DNA from: Stenotrophomonas maltophilia
Lineage (GTDB): Bacteria; Pseudomonadota; Gammaproteobacteria; Xanthomonadales; Xanthomonadaceae
Assembly (NCBI GenBank): GCA_002364755.1
Contig: DEZI01000005.1
Coordinates: forward strand, 211,791-275,790
Length of the DNA: 64,000 nucleotides
Reading direction: 5' to 3'
Part shown: piece after piece, positions 10,167 to 18,442 of the stretch
How the letters are laid out: each line of letters opens with the position of its first letter
Position numbering within the stretch: the first letter of the stretch is position 1
The notes under the pieces: generated by a model
Databases searched by the model: none
What the model was told of the DNA's origin: nothing
What the model saw: only the letters and a program-made list of their open reading frames with translations
Program-made: the position numbers and the translations under genes

Positions 10167-10195
10167 AAAACGCCGCCCTTCGGGGCGGCGTTTTT
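10167..10195. terminator. Bidirectional intrinsic terminator (fumC / ytr-like unit)
   Basis: CGCCGCCC-ttcg-GGGCGGCG with TTTTT on the plus side and TTTT on the minus side. It ends fumC and, on the other strand, the lipoprotein gene that closes the seven-gene unit to its right. Confidence 0.92.
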
Positions 10196-10199
10196 CGTG

Positions 10200-10625
10200 T
10201 CAGCGACGGTCGGCGACGATGTTGCCGAAGGTCTCGGTGTAGTCCTTGAACTCCGGAATGGTCTGCACCAGGTCCGGCGGAATCACCTCCATGCCTTCCG
10301 GCGGCTGGATCTTCACCGGCTGCATGTCGGGGTCGGCCGGGGCGGCCACCAGGGTGTTCTGGCGCAGTACCTGCAGCTTGCCGAACAGGGTCTGCAGCAT
10401 CTGTCGCTGGCCATCGTTGAGCGGGATCTGGATCTCGTCGACCTTCATCGTGCCGTCGGGCAGGATGATGATGTTCGGCGCCGGCTGGCGACGCACGGTC
10501 ACCATGCTTTCGCTGACGGAAATCTTGGGCTTGCCGCGCTCGGCGCGGTGGTTGCGGTAGTCCTGGTCGCAGCCGGCCAGGCCCAGGCAGAGCAGGGCGA
10601 CCAGCAGCAGCAACAGCTTCTTCAT
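10200..10625 (-). CDS. Small lipoprotein of unknown function
   Basis: A 141-residue protein starting MKKLLLLLVALLCLGLAGC, a clear lipoprotein signal with the acylated cysteine at position 19. The mature part (PKISVSESMVTVRRQPAPNIIILPDGTMKVDEIQIPLNDGQRQMLQTLF) shares with its upstream neighbour the pattern of a residue telling a value by 'inferred default' followed by QRQ.LQ..., so the two may be distant paralogues (DUF2884/YggN-like). It lies 106 bases after the larger lipoprotein gene on the same strand and ends at a strong terminator, which makes it the probable last gene of the ytr-like unit. Role unknown; outer-membrane or periplasmic location inferred from the signal. Confidence 0.75.
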   Translation of the reverse strand: MKKLLLLLVALLCLGLAGCDQDYRNHRAERGKPKISVSESMVTVRRQPAPNIIILPDGTMKVDEIQIPLNDGQRQMLQTLFGKLQVLRQNTLVAAPADPDMQPVKIQPPEGMEVIPPDLVQTIPEFKDYTETFGNIVADRR

Positions 10626-10731
10626 GGCGGTTCAATCGGGTGCATCGGGGGCGGCCATTGTAAGCCCGGGCGCCCCGGCGCGGCCGGCAACGGGTCAGGT
10701 TGCCGGCCGGGTGCGGCGAAATGTCACAGGC

Positions 10732-11364
10732 TCAGCGGTTGACGACCTTGTTGGTGTCGCAGTCGTCGATGTCGGACTGGTCCATGTTCGCGTAGGGCTG
10801 GAACGCCGGCAGGTCGCGGGCCAGCGCCTGCTGGCTGGCCAGCATTGCCGGCAGGCGGTTGCACAGCTGCTTGGCCTGGGCCTCGAGCTTCTCGGCCTCG
10901 GCATTGATGCGCTTCTCGATGCCGTCGGTGTCGCCACTGAAAACACCCTTGATCGCTTCGCTGGCGGCGTTGGCGCCGAGCTTGGCGCCGGCCACGCCGA
11001 TCTCCATGCCGTCCTGGGCGATGCCGGCGATATGGCTGCGGTAATCCAACAGCTGGCGACGCTGCGCCGGCGTGGTCTGCACTTCCTTGCCGGCAATCAG
11101 GAAGCGGCCATCCGGGGTGATCTCGGCGCGCGGCTGCTTGTCGGAGGAGATCTTGATGTTGCCCTTGGCGATCTCCTCGCGCGCCTTGTCGGTGGCTTCC
11201 TTGACGCTCTTCCCGATCTCGCCGGTGGCGTCGGCCACGGCCTTGCCCGGCGTGGTGTCGGTGGCGGAAGCATCGGCGGAGGACGACGACGAGGACGAGG
11301 TGCCGCCACAGGCGATCAGCGGCAGGCACAGCAGGACGGCAGGCATCAGGCGCAGCAGGTTCAT
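10732..11364 (-). CDS. DUF2884 (YggN-like) lipoprotein
   Basis: The 210-residue product begins MNLLRLMPAVLLCLPLIACGG, a lipoprotein signal with lipidated C19, then a Ser-rich linker. The remainder (RAEITPDGRFLIAGKEVQTTPAQRRQLLDYRSHIAGIAQDGMEIGVAGAKLGANAASEAIKGVF) fits the DUF2884 family of periplasmic proteins, whose function is not known. It has an amphipathic helical second half (EAEKLEAQAKQLCNRLPAML). It follows the DUF4097 gene by 31 bases. Association with the ytr-like ABC transporter suggests an envelope role. Confidence 0.75.
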   Translation of the reverse strand: MNLLRLMPAVLLCLPLIACGGTSSSSSSSADASATDTTPGKAVADATGEIGKSVKEATDKAREEIAKGNIKISSDKQPRAEITPDGRFLIAGKEVQTTPAQRRQLLDYRSHIAGIAQDGMEIGVAGAKLGANAASEAIKGVFSGDTDGIEKRINAEAEKLEAQAKQLCNRLPAMLASQQALARDLPAFQPYANMDQSDIDDCDTNKVVNR

Positions 11365-11395
11365 GGCGTTCCCCTCAAGGCAATGGATGGATGGC

Positions 11396-12283
11396 TTACT
11401 TGCCGCGCGGCAGGGTGACCTTGCCGCCGATGTCGCGGTGGCGGACCTCGCCGCTGCCGCTGTGGTCGACGGTCAGGTTGCCGCCGGCGCCGCTGACGGT
11501 GATGTCGCCCGAGCCGTGGCTGCGCACGTGCACGTTGCCACCGGTCTGGTCGATGTCCACGTCGCCGGAACCGACCACCCCGATCTCGACGTTGCCCTTC
11601 ACCTGGCGGAAGTCGATGTCGCCCGAGCCGACCGTCTCCAGGCGGGCATTGCCGCGCACGTCGCTGATCTTCAGGTCGCCCGAACCGACGGTGCCGACCA
11701 CGGCGTCGCCGCCGATGGTGCGGGCCTTGACGTCGCCCGAGCCCAGCGAGAGCAGGTTGAGCGATGCGGCGCCCTCGATGTCCAGGTCACCCGAGCCGAC
11801 CGCCGCGTGCACGCTGCCGCGGGTGCCGCGGGCGATGCCATCACCGGACCCCACGTCCATGCTCAGCGACTGCGCGTTGTCGATGCTGGCATCGCCGGAG
11901 CCGATGCGGAACTGCAGCGGCAGGTTGTCCGGCACGCTGCCGCGGATGTCCAGCCACGCATAGCTGTTGCCCATGCTCAGGCCGCTGCGGCCGTCGCGGC
12001 GCAGGCTGACCACCAGCTTGTCGCCTTCGCGGCGCTGGTCCAGCACCAGCTGGTCCAGCCAGCTCTTGTCCGAGGCGCAGGCGCGGCCGTCCAGCTGGCC
12101 GCCACCGGCGTTCGCGATCACCTTCAGGTCGTGCTGGTTGACTTCGAACACCACGGCCTTGGCACCGGCCGCGTCCAGCTTCAGCGAACGCGGTGCGGAG
12201 AACTTGCAGTTCGGTGCGTCGGCGGCCTGCACCGACAGCGGCAACAGCAGCAACAGGGCACTACAGGCGAGCAGGGTACGCAT
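11396..12283 (-). CDS. Exported DUF4097/GIN-type beta-helix protein with GSGD repeats
   Basis: After a Sec signal (cleavage after SVQA, about residue 20) comes a globular part and then eight GSGD motifs plus one GSGE, spaced about 19-20 residues apart from about residue 126 to the end. This is the pattern of a parallel beta-helix of the DUF4097/DUF2807 (GIN) type, where each rung carries the G-S-G-D/N turn. Such proteins are periplasmic or surface-exposed and often sit next to two-part ABC exporters or anti-sigma factors; their ligand is not known. It lies 21 bases after the permease gene. Conserved repeat units make internal recombination possible. Confidence 0.8.
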   Translation of the reverse strand: MRTLLACSALLLLLPLSVQAADAPNCKFSAPRSLKLDAAGAKAVVFEVNQHDLKVIANAGGGQLDGRACASDKSWLDQLVLDQRREGDKLVVSLRRDGRSGLSMGNSYAWLDIRGSVPDNLPLQFRIGSGDASIDNAQSLSMDVGSGDGIARGTRGSVHAAVGSGDLDIEGAASLNLLSLGSGDVKARTIGGDAVVGTVGSGDLKISDVRGNARLETVGSGDIDFRQVKGNVEIGVVGSGDVDIDQTGGNVHVRSHGSGDITVSGAGGNLTVDHSGSGEVRHRDIGGKVTLPRGK

Positions 12284-12304
12284 GGTGGTCTCTCCGGAAA
12301 GGGA

Positions 12305-13330
12305 TCAGATTTCGCCGGCGCGCTTGCGCAGGACAATGGCCAGGACGATGAAAGCGACGCCGAACACTGCACCGATCCACAGGTCGGGCATGGCCAGGGT
12401 CTTCAGCTGCTCGGCCGGGCTCATCAGCGCGGCCAGCGACTCGACGTTCCTGGCCTGGTCGCCCGCGCTGAGGCGGTAGACCAGGTCCATGCCCGGCACC
12501 GTGCCCAGCAGCAGGCGGCCGACGATGTGCTGCCAGAACCAGCCGGTGGTCATGTCGAACACATGCATCAGCTTGGTGGTGCTGACGATGATGCCGGCGA
12601 ACAGCGGCAGCATGACGGCCCACAGGAACGGCTTGCTCTTGGCCCAGGCCGAGCACAGCAGCAGCCAGCCGGCGGTCGGCAGCGCCCAAAGCGCGTACAC
12701 CGGGATGGCGGTGAGCAGGCCGGCGCTCAGGGTCAGCGGGCTGGCCGGGCCCCAGATCAGGGTGGTCGCACTGCCGCCGTGAGTGATCGCGACGATGCTG
12801 ATGATCAGCAGGAAGCCGAACATGGTGGCGACGGCGGCCAGGGTGGCCACCAGCGGCGCCACGATGAGGGCGCTGATCACCTTGGACAGCACGGTCTGGG
12901 TATCCGACAGCGGCAGCGACTTCCAGAACAGGATGCTGCGGTCGCGGCGGTCGTCGTACAGGGCGCCCAGGCAGTAGAAGAACACCACGAAGGCCAGCAC
13001 CAGGAAGGGCCAGGCGGAGCTCAGCAGCAGGGTCAGGTCCAGGCCGTTGCCGAGGTCGGCCATGTCCTTGGCGCTGATCTTCTGGGTCAGCAGGGCCAGG
13101 TCCAGGCCGTTGATGTTCACGTTCTCGCCGTCGACGTGCAGGCCGCCGTCGCGGGCGGCGCGGTGCAGGGCGAACAGGCCCAGGCCGATGCCCACCGCGC
13201 TCATCAGCAGCGAGACGATGCCGGCGATCAGCGGTGCGTAGAAGAAGCCGCCGCGGTTTTCCCAGTATTCGCGCTTGAGCAGCCAGCGCAGGGTGCCTGC
13301 GGGGCTGACCGGATGGTTGACGGCATTCAT
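12305..13330 (-). CDS. ABC-2 type permease of the ytr-like transporter
   Basis: A 341-residue integral membrane protein with about six transmembrane segments (for example FFYAPLIAGIVSLLMSAVGIGLGLFAL near 29-55 and FLVLAFVVFFYCLGALYDDRRDRSILFWKSLPLSDTQ, where the cytoplasmic DDRRDRS...SLPLS loop is typical of ABC-2 exporters). Between helices 1 and 2 is a periplasmic loop. Its ATG overlaps the ATPase stop by four bases (ATGA), so the two are made together. In Bacillus YtrBCDEF and in Xanthomonas the equivalent transporter is linked to cell-wall antibiotics and peptidoglycan; the substrate here is not shown. Confidence 0.85.
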   Translation of the reverse strand: MNAVNHPVSPAGTLRWLLKREYWENRGGFFYAPLIAGIVSLLMSAVGIGLGLFALHRAARDGGLHVDGENVNINGLDLALLTQKISAKDMADLGNGLDLTLLLSSAWPFLVLAFVVFFYCLGALYDDRRDRSILFWKSLPLSDTQTVLSKVISALIVAPLVATLAAVATMFGFLLIISIVAITHGGSATTLIWGPASPLTLSAGLLTAIPVYALWALPTAGWLLLCSAWAKSKPFLWAVMLPLFAGIIVSTTKLMHVFDMTTGWFWQHIVGRLLLGTVPGMDLVYRLSAGDQARNVESLAALMSPAEQLKTLAMPDLWIGAVFGVAFIVLAIVLRKRAGEI

Positions 13331-14202
13331 GCGTAGGTCCCCTTCATGACAGCGACAAACAGATCGGCCAGGCCCGCGTTGCGGGTCTCGCCCAGGGTGG
13401 AAAGCTGGCTGCGCGGCACGCCGTCATACAGCAGCACGGTCTTGCCGAAGGCCTGGCTGCGCTCGTCGATCGGCTTCAGTGCGCGGGCGGTCTCCAGCTG
13501 GTCGGCACCCACCAGAAGTTCGGTATAGCGTTCGCCCACCTCATCCATTTCCGCGCTGAGCACCACGCGGCCATCGCGGATGAACATCACGTCGCTGAGG
13601 ATGTGCTCGATCTCTTCCACCTGGTGGGTGGTGACGATGATCGTCTTCTGTTCGTCGAAGTAATCCTCCAGCAGGCGCTGGTAGAACTCCTTGCGGTACA
13701 GGATGTCCAGGCCGAGGGTCGGCTCGTCCAGCACCAGCACGCGGGCGTCGATGGCCATCACCAGTGCCAGGTGCAGCTGCACGATCATGCCCTTGGACAG
13801 CTCGCGCACGCGCTGCTTCGGCTGCAGCTTGGTGTTGGCCAGGAAGCGTTCGCAGCGGGCCCGGTCGAAGCGCGGGTGCACGCCAGCCACGAAATCGATG
13901 GCCTCGCGCACCTTCAGCCAGCGCGGCAGCACGGCCACGTCGGCGATGAAGCAGATGTCCTTCATCAGTTCATCGCGGTGCACGCGCGGGTCGCGGCCCA
14001 GCACGGACAGCTCGCCTTCCACCGAGGTCAGGCCGAGGATGGCCTTCAGTGCGGTGGTCTTGCCGGCGCCATTGGGCCCGATCAGGCCGACGATGCGGCC
14101 TGCCGGAATGGAGAAGCTGGCGTTGTCGAGGGCAACGGTGTTCTTGTAGGCCTTGCGCAGGCCCTTGGCGGTAATGACGGCGTCGCTTGCTACGGTACTC
14201 AT
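13327..14202 (-). CDS. ABC transporter ATP-binding protein of the ytr-like transporter
   Basis: A 291-residue ATPase with Walker A GPNGAGKTT (42-50), Q-loop region, an ABC signature in the unusual form ELSKGMIVQLHLALVM, Walker B VLVLDEPTLGLD and the switch histidine in VTTHQVEE. The ATG at 14202 is preferred over an upstream alternative because it overlaps the regulator's stop (ATGA) and starts the family-like MSTVASDAVITAKGLRKAY. It pairs with the permease that follows in the same overlap arrangement. Confidence 0.92.
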   Translation of the reverse strand: MSTVASDAVITAKGLRKAYKNTVALDNASFSIPAGRIVGLIGPNGAGKTTALKAILGLTSVEGELSVLGRDPRVHRDELMKDICFIADVAVLPRWLKVREAIDFVAGVHPRFDRARCERFLANTKLQPKQRVRELSKGMIVQLHLALVMAIDARVLVLDEPTLGLDILYRKEFYQRLLEDYFDEQKTIIVTTHQVEEIEHILSDVMFIRDGRVVLSAEMDEVGERYTELLVGADQLETARALKPIDERSQAFGKTVLLYDGVPRSQLSTLGETRNAGLADLFVAVMKGTYA

Positions 14203-14561
14203 CAGATCTTCCCCTGGGGCAGCAATTCGTCGAGGCTCAGGCCCAGGCGCTGGATGCGCTCCAGGACGGCTGGCCATTCTTCATTGAGGAAGCGTTCGCG
14301 CTCGCTGCTGCGCAGCTGCGTGGCGGCCGCCTCGGTCATGAACATGCCCAGCCCGCGGCGCTTTTCGACCAGGCCTTCATCGGCCAGTTCCTGGTAGGCG
14401 CGCGAAACGGTGATGGGGTTGAGCTGGTAGTCGGCGGCCACCTGGCGCACCGAAGGCAGGGCGTCGCCCGGCTTGAGAATTCCGTCGAGCATCATGGCGA
14501 TCACGCGCTCCTTCAGCTGGCGGTAGATGGGAGCGCCGTCGCTCCACTGGATGTCGCTCAT
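14202..14561 (-). CDS. ytrA: GntR-family repressor, YtrA subfamily
   Basis: A 119-residue protein: the winged helix-turn-helix of GntR (about 10-78: PIYRQLKERVIAMMLDGILKPGDALPSVRQVAADYQLNPITVSRAYQELADEGLVEKRRGLGMFM) followed by only about 40 residues, which is the short C-terminal dimerisation helix pair of the YtrA subfamily. Such proteins repress an ABC transporter operon and themselves. The promoter upstream is overlapped by GGTG-N16-CACC, exactly the YtrA box reported for Xanthomonas citri. The gene starts two bases after the stop of the small protein before it and overlaps the ATPase start by four bases. Confidence 0.9.
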   Translation of the reverse strand: MSDIQWSDGAPIYRQLKERVIAMMLDGILKPGDALPSVRQVAADYQLNPITVSRAYQELADEGLVEKRRGLGMFMTEAAATQLRSSERERFLNEEWPAVLERIQRLGLSLDELLPQGKI

Positions 14562-14563
14562 AT

Positions 14564-14806
14564 TCAGCTCCGTGGGGTCAGCGGCTGTGCGAACGAGAAG
14601 TACGGCATGGACAGGGAGCTGTGCAGCCGACGCGGGGGAGGGGGAGAGGGTTCGGCATTCCCGGCCGTGAAGGGTGCTGCATCCTGCGGGGTGTCGGGGG
14701 AGGAGGGCGCCGGTGGCGCCGGCAGGGCCAGCCAGAGCAGGGCCAACAACGTCGAGACGGCCGTGACCGCTGGGGCGGTATGGCGGTGTCGCATCCGGAT
14801 GTTCAT
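14564..14806 (-). CDS. Small exported or single-pass membrane protein leading the ytr-like unit
   Basis: An 80-residue product from the ATG at 14806, preceded by a purine-rich AGGGGGAAACC ribosome site. MNIRMRHRHTAPAVTAVSTLLALLWLALPAPPAPSS carries one hydrophobic segment (about 12-30) and then a Pro/Ser-rich tail. It is first in the unit, directly behind the operator, and stops two bases before ytrA. No family was recognised. It could be a small subunit or regulator of the transporter, or merely a leader. Coding status rests on position, start signal and tight spacing. Confidence 0.6.
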   Translation of the reverse strand: MNIRMRHRHTAPAVTAVSTLLALLWLALPAPPAPSSPDTPQDAAPFTAGNAEPSPPPPRRLHSSLSMPYFSFAQPLTPRS

Positions 14807-14830
14807 GGTTTCCCCCTGTCTCAGGTGACT

Positions 14831-14854
14831 GGTGTTGTATGCAACTATAACACC
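14831..14854 (-). promoter_or_regulatory. YtrA-type operator GGTG-N16-CACC
   Basis: GGTG (14831-14834) and CACC (14851-14854) are separated by exactly 16 bases and extended as GGTGTT/AACACC. On the minus strand the site covers the -10 hexamer TATAGT, the best place for a repressor. This matches the YtrA box described for X. citri. Confidence 0.82.
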
Positions 14855-14876
14855 GGCACGCTGTCGTGCAAGCCCT
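14844..14876 (-). promoter_or_regulatory. Promoter of the ytr-like unit
   Basis: Read on the minus strand, TTGCAC and TATAGT are separated by 16 bases, a good sigma-70 arrangement. The start point would lie within or just after the operator, leaving a leader of about 30 bases to the ATG at 14806. Confidence 0.65.
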
Positions 14877-14940
14877 GCTTCGACCCAACTGATGGCAGGG
14901 GTCGTCACAGCTCCGAACTATCACCTCAAGGGATTGATTT

Positions 14941-14991
14941 GAATGGAAAGCAGGCCTCAAACAGCCAGTACGATCCCGCCTGCTTCCATTC
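14941..14991. repeat. Imperfect inverted repeat between divergent genes
   Basis: GAATGGAAAGCAGGC and GCCTGCTTCCATTC pair over 14 bp with one bulged A around a 22-base loop. There is no T-run on either side, so it is not a standard terminator. It is not a SMAG (no GTAG). Confidence 0.6.
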
Positions 14992-15173
14992 AGCAACATC
15001 GATGCCATGTCATCTCCGGTGCGGTGACCGGGTATTCGGGCCGCAGCCGCCACGCCGCGCAAAGTGCCGCCCGCCCTGCAACGGCAGGCGCTCCGGGCCC
15101 CGGTGCTATAGTTCGGCCGATTCCCGGCCCGAGCTGGCCGGAGCCCTGAAACAGCTACTGCGGAACGACCCTG

Positions 15174-15761
15174 ATGCCTCTGCCGACTGCTTTCCCGCGC
15201 CGCCTTCGCGGCCTGTCCCTGTTGACCGTCCTGGCCTTCGGCGTGGCCGGCTCGGCCACCGCCCTGGCCGCCGACCTGCTCGATGTGAGCTACCGCCCAC
15301 TGGCCGGCAAGCAGCAGGTCAACCTGGAAAAGCGCTACCACGGCCAGGTGCTGCTGGTGGTCAACACCGCCAGCAAGTGCGGCTACACCCCGCAGTACGA
15401 AGGCCTGGAGGCGCTGCACAAGCAATACGCCAGCAGGGGCTTTGCCGTGCTCGGCTTCCCGTCGAATGATTTCAAGGGCCAGGAGCCCGGCGACGAGAAG
15501 CAGATCCAGGATTTCTGCACGCTGACCTACGGCGTCAAGTTCCCGATGTTCGAGAAGGTGCACGTCACCGGTCCGGAGGCCACGCCGCTGTATCAGCGCC
15601 TGACCGCCGCCACCGGTGTCGCCCCGGGCTGGAACTTCCACAAGTACCTGGTCGGCCGCGATGGCAAGGTCATCGCCCAGTTCGCCAGCAAGGTCACCCC
15701 GGATGATCCGCAGCTGAAGGCGGCCATCGACAAGGCACTGGCCGCACCGGCCGTGCATTGA
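15174..15761 (+). CDS. Exported glutathione peroxidase-family protein
   Basis: A 195-residue thiol peroxidase that reduces hydroperoxides with thioredoxin or glutathione. The catalytic cysteine is C69 in NTASKCGYTPQY, with the partner glutamine in FPSNDFKGQEPG and the tryptophan and asparagine in GWNFHKYLVG. Unlike cytosolic BtuE/Gpo homologues it starts with a Sec signal (LRGLSLLTVLAFGVAGSATALAAD, cleavage about residue 33), so it should act in the periplasm. It is cysteine-based, no selenocysteine. Gene is plus-strand and likely transcribed alone, from a TATAGT -10 at 15107. The FKBP gene follows after an 86-base gap. Confidence 0.92.
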   Translation: MPLPTAFPRRLRGLSLLTVLAFGVAGSATALAADLLDVSYRPLAGKQQVNLEKRYHGQVLLVVNTASKCGYTPQYEGLEALHKQYASRGFAVLGFPSNDFKGQEPGDEKQIQDFCTLTYGVKFPMFEKVHVTGPEATPLYQRLTAATGVAPGWNFHKYLVGRDGKVIAQFASKVTPDDPQLKAAIDKALAAPAVH

Positions 15762-15856
15762 ATAAAAGCACGCACGCCTCGACATCTCCGGCGTGCGTGC
15801 GACAATGAACGTTTCGCGCCGACGTCGGCGCCCAGACACTTCCAGGAATGCAGCGA

Positions 15857-16834
15857 ATGAAGATGGGAATGCGCGGCGCAGCGGCGTCGGTTCTGATTCT
15901 GGCGATGGGCACCTCCGGTGTCGCCCTGTCGCAACAACCGGCCGCACCGGCGGCCGCCAAGGAGACCGCAACCTTGAATTCCCCCAAGCAGAAGCTCGGC
16001 TACGCTATCGGTCTGGATGTGGCCAAGTCGTTCGCGCCGATCGCCGATGAAATCGACGTGGCTGCCCTGCGTACCGCCGTCGAGCGTTCGTTCGAAGGCC
16101 TGCAGCCGCAGATCACCCAGGACCAGGCCAAGGCCACCGATGCGGCCCTGCGCCAGGTCGTGATGGCCCGCAACGGCCAGCAGGTTCCGGGCATGGCCCC
16201 GGGCTCGCAGCCGGCCAAGGTCGACCGCGTCAAGGTCGCGCAGATGATCGGTTCGTACTCGGTCGGCCCGTCGCTGGCCCAGCTGAAGGACGACATCGAC
16301 ACCGCCTCGCTGTTCGAAGCCATCAGCACCGGCCTGGCCAAGGGCCAGCCGAAGATGACCGAAGCCGACGCGACCGCCACCATCCAGGCGTTCATGGGCA
16401 CCAAGCAGGCTGAAATGCAGGCCAAGGCCGCCCAGGCCGCGCAGACCAACCGTCAGGAAGGCAATGCATTCCTGGCCAAGAACAAGACCCAGCCGGGCGT
16501 GGTGACCACCGCCTCGGGCCTGCAGTACCAGGTGATCCGCCCGGGCAGCGGCGAGCGCCCGCTGCCGACCAGCAAGGTGCGCGTGAACTACGAGGGCAAG
16601 CTGCTGGACGGCACCGTGTTCGACAGCTCCGCCGGTCGTGGCCCGGCCGAATTCGGCCTGGACCAGGTCATCAAGGGCTGGACCGAGGGTGTCGCCCTGA
16701 TGCCGGTCGGCTCCAAGTACCGCTTCTGGATCCCGGGCGACCTGGCCTATGGCGAGAACGGCACCCCGGGCGGCCCGATCGGCCCGAACGCCGCACTGAC
16801 CTTCGACGTCGAGCTGCTGGGCGTCCTGCCGTAA
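15857..16834 (+). CDS. Mip/FklB-like FKBP-type peptidyl-prolyl isomerase, exported
   Basis: Periplasmic proline isomerase and probable chaperone. The start at 15857 gives 325 residues and lies eight bases after AGGA; another ATG nine bases upstream is less well placed. A signal peptide (ends about SGVALSQQ) is followed by two related helical N-terminal domains ([15 protein letters not shown]... and [18 protein letters not shown]...), a long Ala/Gln-rich helix and the C-terminal FKBP domain (about 220-325) with [18 protein letters not shown] and [12 protein letters not shown]. The doubled N-terminal domain is longer than in Legionella Mip. ugd follows 22 bases downstream. Confidence 0.92.
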   Translation: MKMGMRGAAASVLILAMGTSGVALSQQPAAPAAAKETATLNSPKQKLGYAIGLDVAKSFAPIADEIDVAALRTAVERSFEGLQPQITQDQAKATDAALRQVVMARNGQQVPGMAPGSQPAKVDRVKVAQMIGSYSVGPSLAQLKDDIDTASLFEAISTGLAKGQPKMTEADATATIQAFMGTKQAEMQAKAAQAAQTNRQEGNAFLAKNKTQPGVVTTASGLQYQVIRPGSGERPLPTSKVRVNYEGKLLDGTVFDSSAGRGPAEFGLDQVIKGWTEGVALMPVGSKYRFWIPGDLAYGENGTPGGPIGPNAALTFDVELLGVLP

Positions 16835-16856
16835 GCCGCCAGGAGTCAGCACGGAC

Positions 16857-18200
16857 ATGCGCGTTGCGATTTTCGGTACCGGCTACGTCGGTCTGGTGAC
16901 AGGTACCTGCCTGGCCGATGCCGGCCACCAGGTCGTCTGCGTGGACATCGACCAGGCCAAGGTCGATGGCCTCAACCAGGGCGTCATCCCGATCTACGAG
17001 CCGGGCCTGGAGCCGATGGTGAAGGCCAACCATGCCGCATCGAGGCTGGCGTTCACCACCGATGCCGCAATGGCCATCGGCCACGGGCAGGTGGTGTTCA
17101 TCGCCGTCGGCACGCCGCCGGACGAGGATGGCAGCGCCGACCTGCAGTACGTGCTGGCCGTGGCCCGCACCATCGGCCGGCACATCAGCGTGCCGACCGT
17201 GGTGGTCAACAAGTCGACGGTGCCGGTGGGCACCGCCGACAAGGTGCGTGCGGCGATCGCCGAAGAGCTGGCTGCGCGTGGCGCGGACATCGCCTTCGAC
17301 GTGGTGTCCAACCCCGAGTTCCTGAAGGAAGGCGATGCGGTCGCGGACTGCATGCGCCCGGACCGCATCATCATCGGTGCGTCCAGCGCCGAATCGGTGG
17401 CGGTCATGCGCCGCCTGTACGCACCGTTCAACCGCAACCACGACCGTGTGGTGGAAATGGACGTGCGTTCGGCCGAGCTGACCAAGTACGCGGCCAACGC
17501 GATGCTGGCCACCAAGATTTCGTTCATGAACGAAATGGCCAACATCGCCGAGCGCGTCGGCGCCGACATCGAGCAGGTCCGCCAGGGCATCGGTTCGGAC
17601 CCGCGCATCGGCTGGCATTTCATCTACCCGGGCGCCGGTTACGGTGGCTCGTGCTTCCCCAAGGACGTGCAGGCGCTGGCCCGCACCGCGCAGCAGTACG
17701 GCCTGCAGCCGAAGCTGCTGGACGCGGTCGAAGCGGTCAACGAGGCGCAGAAGGGCCACCTGTTCGAGCTCATCCAGCGCCACTACGGCGCGGACGCCAG
17801 CCTGCGCGGGAAGACCTTCGCGGTGTGGGGCCTGGCCTTCAAGCCGAATACCGACGACATGCGCGAGGCCTCCAGCCGCCGCCTGCTGGCCCAGTTGTGG
17901 GACGCCGGTGCGAACGTGCGTGCCTACGACCCGGAAGCCACCCATGAAGCGCAGCGCATCTTCGGCCAGCGCGACGACCTGATGTTCTGCAGCAGTGCCG
18001 AAGACGCACTGCAGGGCGCCGATGCGGTGGTCGTTGTGACCGAGTGGAAGCAGTTCCGCAGCCCCGATTTCCAGGCGCTGCATTCGCAGTTGCAGGACGC
18101 GGTGGTGTTTGATGGCCGCAACCTGTACGACCCGTCCGAGGTCGAGGCTGCCGGTCTGGCTTACTACGGCATTGGCCGGGGACGTTCGTTGCATGTCTGA
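16857..18200 (+). CDS. ugd: UDP-glucose 6-dehydrogenase
   Basis: Oxidises UDP-glucose twice with NAD to UDP-glucuronate for capsule, exopolysaccharide or lipopolysaccharide. The 447-residue protein has the N-terminal dinucleotide fold [11 protein letters not shown] (6-16), the catalytic cysteine C266 in [12 protein letters not shown] and the C-terminal nucleotide domain ([19 protein letters not shown]). Length is normal for the bacterial enzyme. slyX begins inside its last codons (8-base overlap). It could be confused with GDP-mannose dehydrogenase, but the DMREASS segment and context favour UDP-glucose. Confidence 0.96.
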   Translation: MRVAIFGTGYVGLVTGTCLADAGHQVVCVDIDQAKVDGLNQGVIPIYEPGLEPMVKANHAASRLAFTTDAAMAIGHGQVVFIAVGTPPDEDGSADLQYVLAVARTIGRHISVPTVVVNKSTVPVGTADKVRAAIAEELAARGADIAFDVVSNPEFLKEGDAVADCMRPDRIIIGASSAESVAVMRRLYAPFNRNHDRVVEMDVRSAELTKYAANAMLATKISFMNEMANIAERVGADIEQVRQGIGSDPRIGWHFIYPGAGYGGSCFPKDVQALARTAQQYGLQPKLLDAVEAVNEAQKGHLFELIQRHYGADASLRGKTFAVWGLAFKPNTDDMREASSRRLLAQLWDAGANVRAYDPEATHEAQRIFGQRDDLMFCSSAEDALQGADAVVVVTEWKQFRSPDFQALHSQLQDAVVFDGRNLYDPSEVEAAGLAYYGIGRGRSLHV

Positions 18201-18432
18201 CTTATCGAGTGAACGCGAGCAGGCGCTGGAAGCGCGCCTGGTCGAACTGGAAATGCGCGTGTCCTTCCAGGAACACGCGCTGGCCGAATTGAGCGATGCG
18301 CTGGCCGATGCACGCATGCAGGGCAGCCGCAATGCCGATGTGCTGCGCGTGCTGCTGGAGGACCTGGGCAAGGTCCGCAATGCATTGCATTCTTCTGATC
18401 CGGCGAGCGAACCGCCGCCGCCGCACTACTGA
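18193..18432 (+). CDS. slyX: SlyX family protein
   Basis: A 79-residue, highly helical protein: [43 protein letters not shown], ending in a Pro-rich PPPPHY tail as in other SlyX proteins. The helix is a predicted coiled coil. Function unknown; in E. coli the gene sits beside slyD. It starts eight bases before the ugd stop, so translation is coupled to ugd, and the DUF2058 gene follows ten bases later. Confidence 0.88.
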   Translation: MSDLSSEREQALEARLVELEMRVSFQEHALAELSDALADARMQGSRNADVLRVLLEDLGKVRNALHSSDPASEPPPPHY

Positions 18433-18442
18433 TCTGATTCCT

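Larger units (their letters stand above)
14807..15173. other. Divergent intergenic region, ytr-like unit / glutathione peroxidase
   Basis: This 367-base gap contains the ytr promoter and operator at its left end, an imperfect inverted repeat (14941-14955 with 14978-14991, one bulge, 22-base loop) in the middle, and a TATAGT -10 candidate for the peroxidase gene at 15107-15112. No small gene was seen. Confidence 0.7.
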
